DNA of 64,000 bases from an uncultured Prevotella sp. (GTDB lineage Bacteria > Bacteroidota > Bacteroidia > Bacteroidales > Bacteroidaceae), in NCBI GenBank assembly GCA_934202525.1, contig CAKPYB010000002.1, forward strand, positions 62,001 to 126,000. Direction: 5' to 3'. Position numbers and translations under genes: made by a program. The notes under the pieces are model-generated. The model made no database searches. It was not told the origin of the DNA and saw only the letters and a program-made list of their open reading frames with translations. This document shows positions 43,181 to 51,573 of the stretch, piece by piece. The first letter of the stretch is position 1. Every line of letters begins with the position of its first letter.

Positions 43181-43202
43181 TACTTCTCTATCATAAATAC
43201 AT

Positions 43203-43243
43203 GTTTCGCCCGTGTGCTGTATGCTAACAGCGCACGGGCGAAC
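43203..43243 (+). terminator. Hairpin after the 66-aa gene
   Basis: GTTTCGCCCGTGTGCTGT pairs with ACAGCGCACGGGCGAAC (one bulge, one wobble) and is followed by TGTTTTC. Confidence 0.7.
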
Positions 43244-43307
43244 TGTTTTCTGATAGCGGGAGCCATGAATAGAGTACTGGCAAGCGAAAGACAGGATACT
43301 GGTATTC

Positions 43308-43352
43308 GAAGAACAGCCCACTAGCTACATAGACGCCAGTGGGCTGTTCTTC
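43308..43352 (+). terminator. Second hairpin, 15-bp perfect stem
   Basis: GAAGAACAGCCCACT pairs exactly with AGTGGGCTGTTCTTC across a 15-nt loop. It may be a second terminator or part of the repeat complex that follows. Confidence 0.6.
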
Positions 43353-43407
43353 TTAAACAGTCACCAAAATCCAAAGGAAAAGCGGCAGAAGTAACGGACA
43401 TCGAAAA

Positions 43408-43713
43408 ACTCTTCACTCTTCACCTTTTCTTCGGGAACCCCTGTGTTTATCGGGGTTTCAAGGGGTGAAGAGTTTCTCCTGACTCTTCACCCACTCTTCA
43501 CCACTCTTCACCCGGACAGCCTCAAGCAAGTTTGCGTTTCTCCCACCGGTCCTTTTAGCGGATTACAAATCCGCCGAAACAGAAACTGATTGGAGCCGAA
43601 ACGGCTAGGGTGAAGAGTGGTGAAGAGTGGGTGAAGAGTGCCCAAACACTCTTCACCCCTCGAAATGCCGATAAACACTAGGGTTTCCGGCCGAAAGGTG
43701 AAGAGTGAAGAGT
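43408..43713. repeat. 306-nt palindromic element with equal 106-nt arms built of 7-mers
   Basis: Left arm 43408-43513 and right arm 43608-43713 are near-complementary over all 106 nt. They share ACTCTTC heptamers at both ends and a less conserved middle (GTGTTTATCGG in both). The 94-nt centre has its own small hairpins (CGGATT/AATCCG; AGCC/GGCT). There is no ORF and no transposase. It begins 8 nt past the stop of the M23 peptidase gene. Confidence 0.85.
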
Positions 43714-43720
43714 AAAACGG

Positions 43721-44923
43721 CTATCGGTTCTTTACACTCTTGACGCCCCTGCCCTTCGTTAGATGAAGGGTTACAGGCTTCAATTGATGCTTGCCGTGGT
43801 CATAAATGATGGCTGGGTCCAGTCGTCTGCCTCCAAAGCTAACCTCGAAATGGAGATGCTCTGTGGTTGCTCTACCGGTACGGCCCGTCAAGCCGATTAC
43901 CTGACCAGCCTTTACCTTATCGCCCTTCTTCACCTTGTTCCTACTCTGATGACTGTAGAGCGTCTCGAAACCATAAGCATGCCTGATACGGATGCAGTTG
44001 CCGTAACCATAGAAGGGTCCTGATGCAACGACCGTACCGTCAAAGGCAGCCACAATCTCATCATTCGGGCACGTCTTGAGGTCAACCCCCGAATGGCGGC
44101 GCTTGCCACCATAAGGACTGATTACCTTGGCACCCGGCAAAGGATAAGCCCAGGCTGTCTTTTCTATCTTCTCCAAATCAAGCTCGAAAGTATTGGTAAT
44201 GGTAAACGGATCGTTAACCTCATCAGGGTCGAGCGTCATTCCATCTCCTATTCTACCCTTTTTCTTGCCAGATGCCTCCTTGTCAGCCTCAGCATTTCTT
44301 CCTACAGAAGAATCCTTGCCACCGATAACCGAAGCGATGACACGGGCACCATGCTTGCGGAACTGCACGGTCTGGCGGCGCAACTTATGCGATTTCAACT
44401 CTATAAAAGTTTCCGGATTCAACCTACCGCCATTCACCATGATAGAGAAGTCGCAATAAGTTTCACCCTCCTTAGAGCCTACAATGGCAATCGTCTGTCC
44501 GGCATCTACATGCTGTCCTACCTTAACCAGGTTCTCGGCATTGTTGGCATAAACGGTTTCCAGACCGCAATCGTGGCGCACCACGATGACATTACCCATT
44601 GATTCCGACTTTCTGGAAAGTCGCACATAACCTTCGAGCATCGCCTTGACAGCATCGCCTTTAGAGGTAGAGATACGCAACACATTGTTGTTCTGAAGCG
44701 CTGCTTTGCCCACAGGAAGCGGGAAGGAATATTCCTTAGCTCGGAATATCTCAAAGTCTACATTAAATGCCTGACTCTGGGCAAAGAGACCGGGTGTTGC
44801 AATACTCACCTGCTGCTGTTCGGCTGCCGTGAATACATTTTTAGCGGGCATAAAACTGCTCAGCGAGAACACCATGAGTCCTGCCACAGCCAATAGCCGC
44901 AATCCTTTTTTCATTCTTTTCAT
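43721..44923 (-). CDS. Exported M23 (LytM-type) peptidase with a degenerate first copy of the domain
   Basis: 400-aa cell-wall endopeptidase or regulator of one. Signal peptide MKRMKKGLRLLAVAGLMVFSLSSFMPA (Met4 is an alternative start). The C-terminal LytM domain (~265-390) has zinc ligands in GGKRRHSGVDLKTCPND and HLHFEVSFGGRRLDP. An earlier ~110-aa segment (about 60-175: FPLPVGKAA, NVIVVRHDCGLETVYANNAENLVKVGQHVDAGQTIAIVG) has the same fold pattern but lacks the ligands, so it is probably inactive. Between them is a charged linker. It is monocistronic; the stop lies 8 nt from the large palindrome. Confidence 0.9.
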   Translation of the reverse strand: MKRMKKGLRLLAVAGLMVFSLSSFMPAKNVFTAAEQQQVSIATPGLFAQSQAFNVDFEIFRAKEYSFPLPVGKAALQNNNVLRISTSKGDAVKAMLEGYVRLSRKSESMGNVIVVRHDCGLETVYANNAENLVKVGQHVDAGQTIAIVGSKEGETYCDFSIMVNGGRLNPETFIELKSHKLRRQTVQFRKHGARVIASVIGGKDSSVGRNAEADKEASGKKKGRIGDGMTLDPDEVNDPFTITNTFELDLEKIEKTAWAYPLPGAKVISPYGGKRRHSGVDLKTCPNDEIVAAFDGTVVASGPFYGYGNCIRIRHAYGFETLYSHQSRNKVKKGDKVKAGQVIGLTGRTGRATTEHLHFEVSFGGRRLDPAIIYDHGKHQLKPVTLHLTKGRGVKSVKNR

Positions 44924-44977
44924 TATTTACTTTTTCTTTCTGATTTTCAAAATATTCTATAAACTATTAACTGAAAA

Positions 44978-45025
44978 ACATCCATTTCTCCCTCTCCGTT
45001 CTTACAGAAAAGGAAAAATGGATGT
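44978..45025 (-). terminator. Terminator downstream of pgeF
   Basis: ACATCCATTT and AAATGGATGT pair, extended by TCC/GGA, around a ~20-nt loop. On the minus strand the stem is followed by TTTTTC. It ends the obgE-pgeF transcript. Confidence 0.7.
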
Positions 45026-45067
45026 TATCTTGAAAACTATCTGATACTTACCTGTGCGACCAGGCTT

Positions 45068-45907
45068 TTACTTCAACAAGATGCCTGTGAAGATTCTGCC
45101 GCTCTCGATACCCAGCTTTCTGGCAGAGAAATACTCATCACTATGGGCAAAGGTACAGATGCCACAATCCTGGATATTCTCTTCGGCTACACCACAATGC
45201 AGAAGAATCTGTTTGTTGCAGAGCGGAAGATTGAGATGCCATTTCAGCGGCTGCACGATATTACCCTCAGCAGCCAGGCGCTCACGCTCAGCAGGATCAA
45301 CCGAGAAGGCGGCATTAGGACGCTGTTCGGCAATCTCTTCCATAGGGAAAGCTGCCTGCTCGAACGCCTCGTAAACCTCATCGCCCACCTCGAAATGGTC
45401 GAGCGAAATGCCCGGACCTATCACCGCCTTCAACTTCTTCGGGTCGGTATGATAGGTAAACGCCATCTCCTGAATGGTTTTATGCACGATGCGAGCCAGC
45501 GTACCACGCCAGCCAGCATGGATGGCAGCCACAGCATGATGCTCCTCATCATAAAGAAGCACAGGGATGCAATCGGCAGTAGAAACACCGATACATACAC
45601 CTTTCTGGTCAGTCATCACGGCATCTACACCTTCGAGCACCATCTTGCGGATATTCTCAGGCATGGTGAGAAACTCACCGGCAATATTGCGCACCTCTAC
45701 TCCATGTACCTGATGGGGCATGATGATATGGTCGGTAGTGATGCCGAGCTCAGCTGCCAGACGCTTGCGGTTCTCGGCAACATGCTCGGCGAAATCGCCG
45801 CAATATTCGTTGATATTGAATTCGCTATAGTTGCCCTGGCTCACTCCGCCCTTGCGGGTTGTAGAGAAAGCCATGACACCTGGAGCTACCTGATATTCTT
45901 TGATCAT
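45068..45907 (-). CDS. pgeF: Peptidoglycan editing factor / purine nucleoside phosphorylase family (YfiH/LACC1)
   Basis: 279-aa cytoplasmic protein. The family shows purine nucleoside phosphorylase and adenosine deaminase activity, and in E. coli prevents misincorporation of serine in peptidoglycan. Motifs: FSTTRKGGVSQGNY, the metal His and residues in IIMPHQVHGVEV, GVSTADCIPVLLYDEEHHAVAAIHAGWRGT (active-site Cys and His), GPGISLDHFEVGDEVYEAF, and the CGICTFAHSDEYFSARK tail. Length and motif order are normal. It lies downstream of obgE, separated by 95 nt of heptamer repeats. Which activity dominates here is not known. Confidence 0.9.
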   Translation of the reverse strand: MIKEYQVAPGVMAFSTTRKGGVSQGNYSEFNINEYCGDFAEHVAENRKRLAAELGITTDHIIMPHQVHGVEVRNIAGEFLTMPENIRKMVLEGVDAVMTDQKGVCIGVSTADCIPVLLYDEEHHAVAAIHAGWRGTLARIVHKTIQEMAFTYHTDPKKLKAVIGPGISLDHFEVGDEVYEAFEQAAFPMEEIAEQRPNAAFSVDPAERERLAAEGNIVQPLKWHLNLPLCNKQILLHCGVAEENIQDCGICTFAHSDEYFSARKLGIESGRIFTGILLK

Positions 45908-46002
45908 TTAATGTTAAGTGTTAAATGTTAAGTGTTAAATTAGGCTTGCGCCCACGAAACAAATGAATTCTTCACTCTTCGTTCTTCACTCTTCACTTAA
46001 TT
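45908..46002. repeat. Two heptanucleotide arrays between obgE and pgeF
   Basis: 45908-45941 carries 7-mers TGTTAAG/TGTTAAA; 45966-46000 carries CTCTTCA/TTCTTCA 7-mers, immediately after the obgE stop (minus reading). Both sequence types recur elsewhere in the window (42876-42967 and 43408-43713). Confidence 0.75.
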
Positions 46003-47163
46003 CTACTCGTATTCGAAATCATCAAGGTCGTCAACATCCTCGATTTCATCCTCATCAATATATTCTACTACATCCTCGCCCTCTGCAGCCAGTTCCTGCT
46101 GGAAGCGAGACATATCCTTGTCACGGTGAACAAGCGTATCTTCGGCAGTAATCTCCTGAAGCTTGTTGCTCTCAGAATTGAGTTCCTTCCAGAGCACGTC
46201 CTTCAGTTCCTGGATACCCTGTCCGGTAACAGACGAGATGAAGACCACCGGAAGATCGGTAGGCAAAGTTTCCTTGAGCATTTCAATCAGTTCTTCGTCG
46301 AGCAGATCGCACTTGGTGATAGCCAGCACGCGATGCTTGTCGAGCATCTCTGGATTGAAGTTCTTCAGTTCGCCCAGCAATACTTCATATTCTTTCTTGA
46401 TGTCGTCAGTATCGCCCGGAACCATGAAGAGCAGCAGAGAGTTGCGCTCAATATGGCGGAGGAATCGCAAGCCCAAACCTTTTCCTTCGCTCGCACCCTC
46501 GATGATGCCAGGAATATCAGCCATGACAAAACTCTGGTGATCGCGATAATCTACGATACCCAGCGATGGTTCGAGCGTAGTAAACGGATAGTTTGCAATC
46601 TTAGGACGGGCACTTGATACGGCACTCAGTAAAGTTGACTTACCGGCATTAGGAAAACCTACCAGACCTACATCGGCAAGGAGTTTGAGCTCCATGATGA
46701 TGGTCATCTCCTGCATAGGTTCGCCCGGCTGTGCATAGCGAGGAGCCTGGTTGGTAGAGGTACGGAACTGGAAGTTGCCCAATCCACCACGACCGCCCTT
46801 GAGGAGCAGAACTTCCTGCCCGTCATAAGCCACATCGCATACAAACTTGCCTGTTTCGGCATTATACACCACGGTACCGCAAGGCACATCGATATAAATA
46901 TCCTTGCCATCGGTTCCATGACACTTATCACGGCCACCGTTTCCACCATGCTCGGCGAAGAAGTGGCGCTGATACTTGAGGTGCAGCAACGTCCAGTAGT
47001 TATGGTTGCCGCGGAGATAGATGCTTCCTCCACGTCCGCCGTCGCCACCGTCAGGACCGCCGTTAGGCTGGTACTTTACGTGGCGCAGGTGCATGGAGCC
47101 CTTGCCACCCTTACCAGAGCGGCATTGTATCTTTACGTAGTCTACGAAATTGGATTCAGCCAT
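46003..47163 (-). CDS. obgE: GTPase ObgE/CgtA
   Basis: 386-aa ribosome-assembly and stress GTPase. The Gly-rich Obg domain comes first (~1-160: [50 protein letters not shown]). The G domain (~160-330) has G1 [15 protein letters not shown]3 [19 protein letters not shown] and G4 AITKCDLLD. The tail is strongly acidic ([18 protein letters not shown]), normal for this lineage. It lies downstream of adk, separated by a hairpin (47192-47219), and upstream of pgeF. Confidence 0.97.
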   Translation of the reverse strand: MAESNFVDYVKIQCRSGKGGKGSMHLRHVKYQPNGGPDGGDGGRGGSIYLRGNHNYWTLLHLKYQRHFFAEHGGNGGRDKCHGTDGKDIYIDVPCGTVVYNAETGKFVCDVAYDGQEVLLLKGGRGGLGNFQFRTSTNQAPRYAQPGEPMQEMTIIMELKLLADVGLVGFPNAGKSTLLSAVSSARPKIANYPFTTLEPSLGIVDYRDHQSFVMADIPGIIEGASEGKGLGLRFLRHIERNSLLLFMVPGDTDDIKKEYEVLLGELKNFNPEMLDKHRVLAITKCDLLDEELIEMLKETLPTDLPVVFISSVTGQGIQELKDVLWKELNSESNKLQEITAEDTLVHRDKDMSRFQQELAAEGEDVVEYIDEDEIEDVDDLDDFEYE

Positions 47164-47191
47164 TTATTCTTTTCTTTTTATTTAATGAATA

Positions 47192-47219
47192 AATCTTCCC
47201 CACCATAGCGGGGAAGATT
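47192..47219 (-). terminator. Hairpin between adk and obgE
   Basis: AATCTTCCCC pairs perfectly with GGGGAAGATT around an 8-nt loop. No strong T-tract follows on the minus strand, so it may attenuate rather than end transcription. Confidence 0.55.
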
Positions 47220-47230
47220 CTTTATCTTGA

Positions 47231-47803
47231 TTACAAGTTGTCGATTACATTGCAAACACGAGCGAAGATCTCATCTACAGTACCGAGACCCTCGATGTGG
47301 TGATGAATGCCTTCCTTCTCATACCAGTCGATGAGCGGAGCAGTCTGTGTATGATAAACATTGAGACGCTTCTTGATAGTCTCCTCGTTATCATCAGAAC
47401 GGCCGCTTTCCTTACCGCGGTTAATCAGGCGAGCCATCAGCTCATCCTCAGGAACAGCCAACTCAATCATCGCAGCAATCTTATGACCACGCTCAGAAAG
47501 CATCTTCTTCAGAGCCTCAGCCTGTGGAGTGGTACGTGGGAAGCCGTCGAAGATTACACCAGCGTGATCCTTACCGAAGCTATCGTATACACTTGCGAGG
47601 ATGTCAATCATCAACTCGTCTGGAATCAACTGACCATTGTCGATATAACCCTTAGCTGTCTTACCAAGTTCTGTACCGTTCTTGATTTCGTTACGAAGTA
47701 CGTCACCTGTAGAAATGTGACCGAGACCATACTTCTCGATCATCTTGTCGCTCTGTGTGCCTTTACCTGCACCTGGAGCGCCGAAAATTACGATATTTTT
47801 CAT
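47231..47803 (-). CDS. adk: Adenylate kinase
   Basis: 190-aa enzyme interconverting AMP + ATP and two ADP. P-loop in IVIFGAPGAGKGTQSDKM, GHISTGDVLRNE, LIPDELMIDIL, VIFDGFPRTTPQAEAL and the LID-side RLINRGKESGRSDD, a short-lid form without zinc fingers, as in Bacteroidales. It follows hpt, DUF6722 and a 33-aa membrane protein gene on the same strand, probably one operon for purine salvage and nucleotide balance. Confidence 0.97.
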   Translation of the reverse strand: MKNIVIFGAPGAGKGTQSDKMIEKYGLGHISTGDVLRNEIKNGTELGKTAKGYIDNGQLIPDELMIDILASVYDSFGKDHAGVIFDGFPRTTPQAEALKKMLSERGHKIAAMIELAVPEDELMARLINRGKESGRSDDNEETIKKRLNVYHTQTAPLIDWYEKEGIHHHIEGLGTVDEIFARVCNVIDNL

Positions 47804-47847
47804 TTTTACCTTAATATATATATAAAATATTTATGTTGTGTCAGAAA

Positions 47848-47949
47848 CTAATATTCATTCATCCATTTCTGTCCCCAAGGAGACAAAAGTATGGCTATAG
47901 TAACACCAAAGAAAACGGCAAACATGCCTAAAAAAATTAAAGTGTTCAT
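47848..47949 (-). CDS. 33-aa single-span membrane microprotein
   Basis: An ATG at 47947-47949 opens a frame reading MNTLIFLGMFAVFFGVTIAI, then LLSPWGQKWMNEY, stop TAG at 47848-47850. It is one hydrophobic helix with a short charged end. The ribosome site AGGAGG is perfect and lies inside the last codons of the DUF6722 gene, whose TAA ends 2 nt before this ATG, so the two are translationally coupled. Unknown function. No family was recognised; coding status rests on the ribosome site, coupling and composition. Confidence 0.7.
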   Translation of the reverse strand: MNTLIFLGMFAVFFGVTIAILLSPWGQKWMNEY

Positions 47950-47951
47950 AC

Positions 47952-48194
47952 TTACATCCTCCTATTTTTATTATTAAACTTATTATATTTTTTACGCTTT
48001 GCTTCTTTTTCTTTCTTACCTTTCTTATCAAAATACAGAGCGGCCCCGAAAAGTCCCGCTGCCAAGATAAAGCTTACCAGATAAATAAGCCAATGCAGTT
48101 CTTCCCCCATATCTCCAACAAAAGTCGTAATAAACGTAGCAGTTATAAGATATTTGGAAATATCAAGAAAATAATCACTCAGTTTCTCCCACAT
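47952..48194 (-). CDS. Small two-span membrane protein (DUF6722-like)
   Basis: 80 aa with two hydrophobic helices (YLITATFITTFVG at ~15-28; WLIYLVSFILAAGLFGAALYF at ~35-56) and a Lys-rich cytoplasmic tail (KKGKKEKEAKRKKYNKFNNK). The topology and tail fit DUF6722 as I remember it; function unknown. It has an AGGAGG ribosome site that overlaps the hpt stop codon, so translation is coupled to hpt. It is followed by the 33-aa gene. Confidence 0.72.
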   Translation of the reverse strand: MWEKLSDYFLDISKYLITATFITTFVGDMGEELHWLIYLVSFILAAGLFGAALYFDKKGKKEKEAKRKKYNKFNNKNRRM

Positions 48195-48204
48195 GTTTCA
48201 CCTC

Positions 48205-48744
48205 CTATTCTTCTACAATCGTGTAGATATCGCGGAGATTTCTGCCTTCCTGATCATAATCCAATCCATATCCAACGATAAAATCGTTAGGGATTTCCAT
48301 GACGGTATAGTTGATATCCAGGTCAACCTTCAGATTGCCCGGTTTCACGAGGAGCGAACAAATTTCGATGCTGGCAGGATTTTTCTTCTTCAGTTCATCT
48401 ATCATGTGAACCATGGTAAAGCCTGAGTCTACGATGTCTTCAATGATAATCACATCTCGGCCTTCCAAATCCTGGTTGATGCCCATAAGAGTCTTCATAC
48501 TGCCCGTTGAGCTTGTACCTTCGTAAGAAGCATACTTCACAAAAGATATTTCGCTAGGTATCGTAATCATTCGCATCAAATCGGCAGCGAAGATAAACGC
48601 ACCATTCAACACTGCCAGGAAGACAGGTTTCTTTCCTGCATAATCCTGGTTGATACGGTCGGCTACGACCTGTACTTTCTTCAGAATCTCAGCCTCAGGA
48701 ATCGATGTCTTGAAGCTCTTATCCTTGATCTTTACTATGCTCAT
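48205..48744 (-). CDS. hpt: Hypoxanthine phosphoribosyltransferase
   Basis: 179-aa purine salvage enzyme making IMP or GMP from the free base and PRPP. The PRPP-binding loop is VIIIEDIVDSGFTMVHMI (~100). Other motifs are PVFLAVLNGAFIFAADLMRMI, VKYASYEGTSSTG (flexible loop) and DFIVGYGLDYDQEGRNLRDIYTI at the C-terminus. First gene of the hpt-DUF6722-33aa-adk cluster. A -7 box lies at 48771-48778. Confidence 0.96.
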   Translation of the reverse strand: MSIVKIKDKSFKTSIPEAEILKKVQVVADRINQDYAGKKPVFLAVLNGAFIFAADLMRMITIPSEISFVKYASYEGTSSTGSMKTLMGINQDLEGRDVIIIEDIVDSGFTMVHMIDELKKKNPASIEICSLLVKPGNLKVDLDINYTVMEIPNDFIVGYGLDYDQEGRNLRDIYTIVEE

Positions 48745-48770
48745 AGTCTGTTCTATAATAATATTTTCTG

Positions 48771-48778
48771 CAAAATTA
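48771..48778 (-). promoter_or_regulatory. -7 box for hpt cluster
   Basis: TAATTTTG on the minus strand, 27 nt upstream of the hpt start. Confidence 0.6.
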
Positions 48779-48821
48779 CGAAAAAAACATGAAACTTCGT
48801 GCTTTCATCAACTATTTTTTG

Positions 48822-48829
48822 TACTTTTG
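48822..48829 (+). promoter_or_regulatory. -7 box for nnr
   Basis: TACTTTTG after a T-tract, giving a leader of about 75 nt. It is divergent from the hpt promoter. Confidence 0.58.
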
Positions 48830-48910
48830 CATGAAAATAACCGTTTATCTGCATGAGTTGACAAATTATCACGACAGTTCGCGCAGATAATACTAAGATT
48901 ATCAGATAAT

Positions 48911-50425
48911 ATGAAGATTTTCACAAGCGCTCAGATTCATGAGTTGGATAAATACACCATTGAGCACGAACCTATCAGTTCGCTCAACCTGATGGAACGT
49001 GCAGCCAAAGCGCTGACACGCGCCATAGAAGAGGAATGGTCTAACCGCACTCCAGTGGTCGTTTTCGCCGGTCCGGGAAATAACGGCGGCGATGCGCTTG
49101 CTGTAGCGAGAATGCTCAGCGAGGATGGATATGATGTAAGTGTATACCTCTTTAATGTGCAGAATAAACTGTCGGCAGACTGTCTTGCCAACAAGAAGCG
49201 TCTGCTGGATGCAAAGAGAGTGAAATTTACTGAGATAACCACCAACCTGGACCCTCCCAAACTGAATGCAGAAACGCTGGTGGTAGACGGACTCTTTGGA
49301 AGCGGACTCAACAAACCATTGGCTGGCGGATTCGCCGCGATGGTGAAATATATCAACCAGAGTCCTGCCAAGGTAGTAAGCATCGATATCCCTTCGGGAC
49401 TGATGACCGAGGACAATTCCTATAATATCCATGCCAACATCATCCGTGCCACTCTGACCCTTACCCTGCAGCAGAAGAAACTGTCGATGCTGATGGCGGA
49501 TAACCAGCAGTACCTGGGCAGACTGCGCGTGCTCGACATCCGACTTTCCCAGGAATTCATCCAGAATACGGAGTGCCGGTGCCGCATACTCGAAGAGAAC
49601 GACATCCGTCCGCTCCTGAAATCGCGCAGCGACTTTGCCCATAAAGGCAGCATGGGTAATGCGCTGCTCATAGCGGGAAGTTACGGCATGAGCGGTGCTT
49701 CGGTATTAGCCACCAAGGCTTGTCTGAGAACCGGTGCGGGCAAGGTAACAGCCCATACCCCAAAACGGAATTATGAAATCATGCAGATTTCTGTACCTGA
49801 AGCGGTACTGCAGATGGATGCTGAAGAAACCATATTCAGCGAACCGGTAGATACAGAGATGTTCGATGCGCTGGGCGTAGGTCCCGGATTGGGACAGAAC
49901 GAGACAACAGCCATCGCCCTCATCGCCCAACTGCGCCGTGCTACCTGTCCGCTCGTCATTGATGCCGATGCGCTCAATATTCTTTCCAGCCACAGGGCGT
50001 GGATGCAGCAGTTGCCAAAGAATATCATCATGACTCCTCATCCGAAGGAGTTCGACCGGCTTGCCGGAAATGCGAGCAGCAGCTGTACCGAAAGACTGAT
50101 GAAGGCAAGCGAACTGGCTGAACGCCTCCAGGCATACATTATATTAAAGGGACATTATTCTGCACTCTGCCACCCCGACGGGAAGATTGACTTCTGCAGT
50201 ACGGGCAACAGCGGTATGGCTACAGCAGGCAGCGGTGATGTGCTGACTGGTATCATCACCGGTCTTCTGGCAAGAGGATACAAACAGGAAGATGCCTGTC
50301 GCCTGGGTATGCATCTTCATGGTCTGGCTGGCGATCTTGCTGCTAAAGATCTGGGTAAAGAGAGCCTCATCGCCAGCGACATTATCCAGTATCTTCCGAA
50401 AGCATTTCTCAGATTGGAAGAATAA
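48911..50425 (+). CDS. nnr: Bifunctional NAD(P)H-hydrate epimerase / ADP-dependent dehydratase
   Basis: 504-aa repair enzyme that epimerises and dehydrates damaged NAD(P)H hydrates. The N-terminal epimerase (YjeF_N, ~1-215) shows LMERAAKAL, VVFAGPGNNGGDALAVARML and VVDGLFGSGLNKPL. The C-terminal ADP-dependent dehydratase (~225-504) shows HKGSMGNALLIAGSYGMSGA, LGVGPGLGQ, VIDADALNIL, MTPHPKEFDRL and NSGMATAGSGDVLTGIITGLLARG. Domain order and length are those of fused Nnr proteins. It is monocistronic and ends at a bidirectional terminator (50451-50482). Confidence 0.95.
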   Translation: MKIFTSAQIHELDKYTIEHEPISSLNLMERAAKALTRAIEEEWSNRTPVVVFAGPGNNGGDALAVARMLSEDGYDVSVYLFNVQNKLSADCLANKKRLLDAKRVKFTEITTNLDPPKLNAETLVVDGLFGSGLNKPLAGGFAAMVKYINQSPAKVVSIDIPSGLMTEDNSYNIHANIIRATLTLTLQQKKLSMLMADNQQYLGRLRVLDIRLSQEFIQNTECRCRILEENDIRPLLKSRSDFAHKGSMGNALLIAGSYGMSGASVLATKACLRTGAGKVTAHTPKRNYEIMQISVPEAVLQMDAEETIFSEPVDTEMFDALGVGPGLGQNETTAIALIAQLRRATCPLVIDADALNILSSHRAWMQQLPKNIIMTPHPKEFDRLAGNASSSCTERLMKASELAERLQAYIILKGHYSALCHPDGKIDFCSTGNSGMATAGSGDVLTGIITGLLARGYKQEDACRLGMHLHGLAGDLAAKDLGKESLIASDIIQYLPKAFLRLEE

Positions 50426-50450
50426 TGAGCAAGAAATAAGAATATCCATA

Positions 50451-50482
50451 AAAGTCAGGAGCTCTCGGCTCCTGACTTTTTT
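50451..50482. terminator. Bidirectional terminator nnr / LuxR-type gene
   Basis: AAAGTCAGGAGC pairs with GCTCCTGACTTT around a 5-nt loop, followed by T-tract on the plus strand and preceded by A-tract. The stop codon of the minus-strand regulator (50455-50457) lies inside the stem. Confidence 0.85.
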
Positions 50483-51462
50483 ACTTGTTTCTGCGCATCA
50501 TAGAACCTTACTTCCAAGGTTCTCCTCAAATCATCGCGACGGTCCATATTCAACTTTTTGCGGATATGGCAACGCTGGCTGGTGATATTTGATTCACTCT
50601 TATTGAGTTCTGCACAAATTTCCTTTAAAGTATGCCCCTGAAGAATCAGCTTGCATATTTCCTTTTCGCTGAACGTAAGACCATCACAAACCTGATCCCA
50701 TGCCACTCTATTCAATTCTTCATTAAACAGATGTTCAGAAGCATGGGTAATAATCTTCTGCCGGACATCAGGAGTCAGACGCTTCATCAGGCTTTCTGCT
50801 GCTTCCGGTTGATTATCCTTCAAATCGGCAAGCATATTCAACGCCTTGTTTTCAACCCGACCCATCCGTTTCGGCTGGCGTAACCCCTTGGTTACAATAC
50901 TCATATTATATACTGCCACATAAACCAGCATCATGAAACCCAGGAAAACAGTCTTCATACTGAACAAAACTGGCATAAGCGGAATGCTGAACAGGTATAT
51001 CAGCAACATCGGTATCATACCCACCGTGATGATGGTACAAGTCTTATACAAAGCTTGGCTTAACGCTGTAATAGCCAGGATAAAGACGACAAACAGGTTG
51101 CTGACAACGCTCAAATTATCATTAGCCAAACCGAAATTGATGCAAAATACGCTATCAAGAGCCAGTTTGGCGAACATCAGAAAGTAAAGAGAAGAGATAC
51201 CTTTCACGAAAGCTATCTTCCGTTTCCAAATCAGGAACTGCAGGAGGCAGAACACGAATGTATGCAAACAGCAGAGGCTTAAACCATAAGGTTCTTTCAC
51301 CAGCAGAAAGAGCATAATATGATAAGGTATGATAACCAGCTCGCTTATCGTCAGAAGTAGAAAGGCGATAATGCGTCGGCGGTCTACCACGCCACAATAT
51401 TGAGGGCATAGATGATGTTCTACCCTCACGATCAGGTTTACAATGTCACTCTTAAGTTTCAT
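50455..51462 (-). CDS. Membrane-anchored LuxR-type transcription regulator
   Basis: 335-aa protein with about six hydrophobic helices in the first 200 residues (RIIAFLLLTISELVIIPYHIMLFLLV; LCCLHTFVFCLLQFLIW; LFVVFILAITALSQAL; TCTIITVGMIPMLLIYLF; VFLGFMMLVYVAVYNMSIV). A helical linker leads to a C-terminal GerE/LuxR helix-turn-helix (~265-320: LTFSEKEICKLILQGHTLKE, ICAELNKSESNITSQRCHI). There is no receiver or kinase. It lies divergent from the pilus operon, with 480 nt between, so control of the pilus genes is plausible but inferred. -7 box at 51566-51573. Confidence 0.82.
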   Translation of the reverse strand: MKLKSDIVNLIVRVEHHLCPQYCGVVDRRRIIAFLLLTISELVIIPYHIMLFLLVKEPYGLSLCCLHTFVFCLLQFLIWKRKIAFVKGISSLYFLMFAKLALDSVFCINFGLANDNLSVVSNLFVVFILAITALSQALYKTCTIITVGMIPMLLIYLFSIPLMPVLFSMKTVFLGFMMLVYVAVYNMSIVTKGLRQPKRMGRVENKALNMLADLKDNQPEAAESLMKRLTPDVRQKIITHASEHLFNEELNRVAWDQVCDGLTFSEKEICKLILQGHTLKEICAELNKSESNITSQRCHIRKKLNMDRRDDLRRTLEVRFYDAQKQVKKSGAESS

Positions 51463-51565
51463 TTCGTTTTGGTTCTTTATCTTAAATCTTACTTATACTT
51501 TCGTAAGTCAAACGGCTCATTTTCTAGGAAATTGCCATTTTTTAGGGAATTATTGATTTCGGCTG

Positions 51566-51573
51566 CAAAATTA
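51566..51573 (-). promoter_or_regulatory. -7 box for LuxR-type gene
   Basis: TAATTTTG on the minus strand, 104 nt upstream of the start. Confidence 0.5.

Larger units (their letters stand above)
43181..43720. other. Gene-free, structure-rich intergenic region
   Basis: 540 nt between two convergent genes. It contains two hairpins (43203-43243 and 43308-43352) and the 306-nt palindrome (43408-43713). No coding frame is convincing. Confidence 0.75.

Noticed and set aside
43408..43713. Insertion sequence
   Set aside because: The inverted arms are present but there is no transposase frame in 306 nt and no visible target duplication; kept as an unexplained palindrome.
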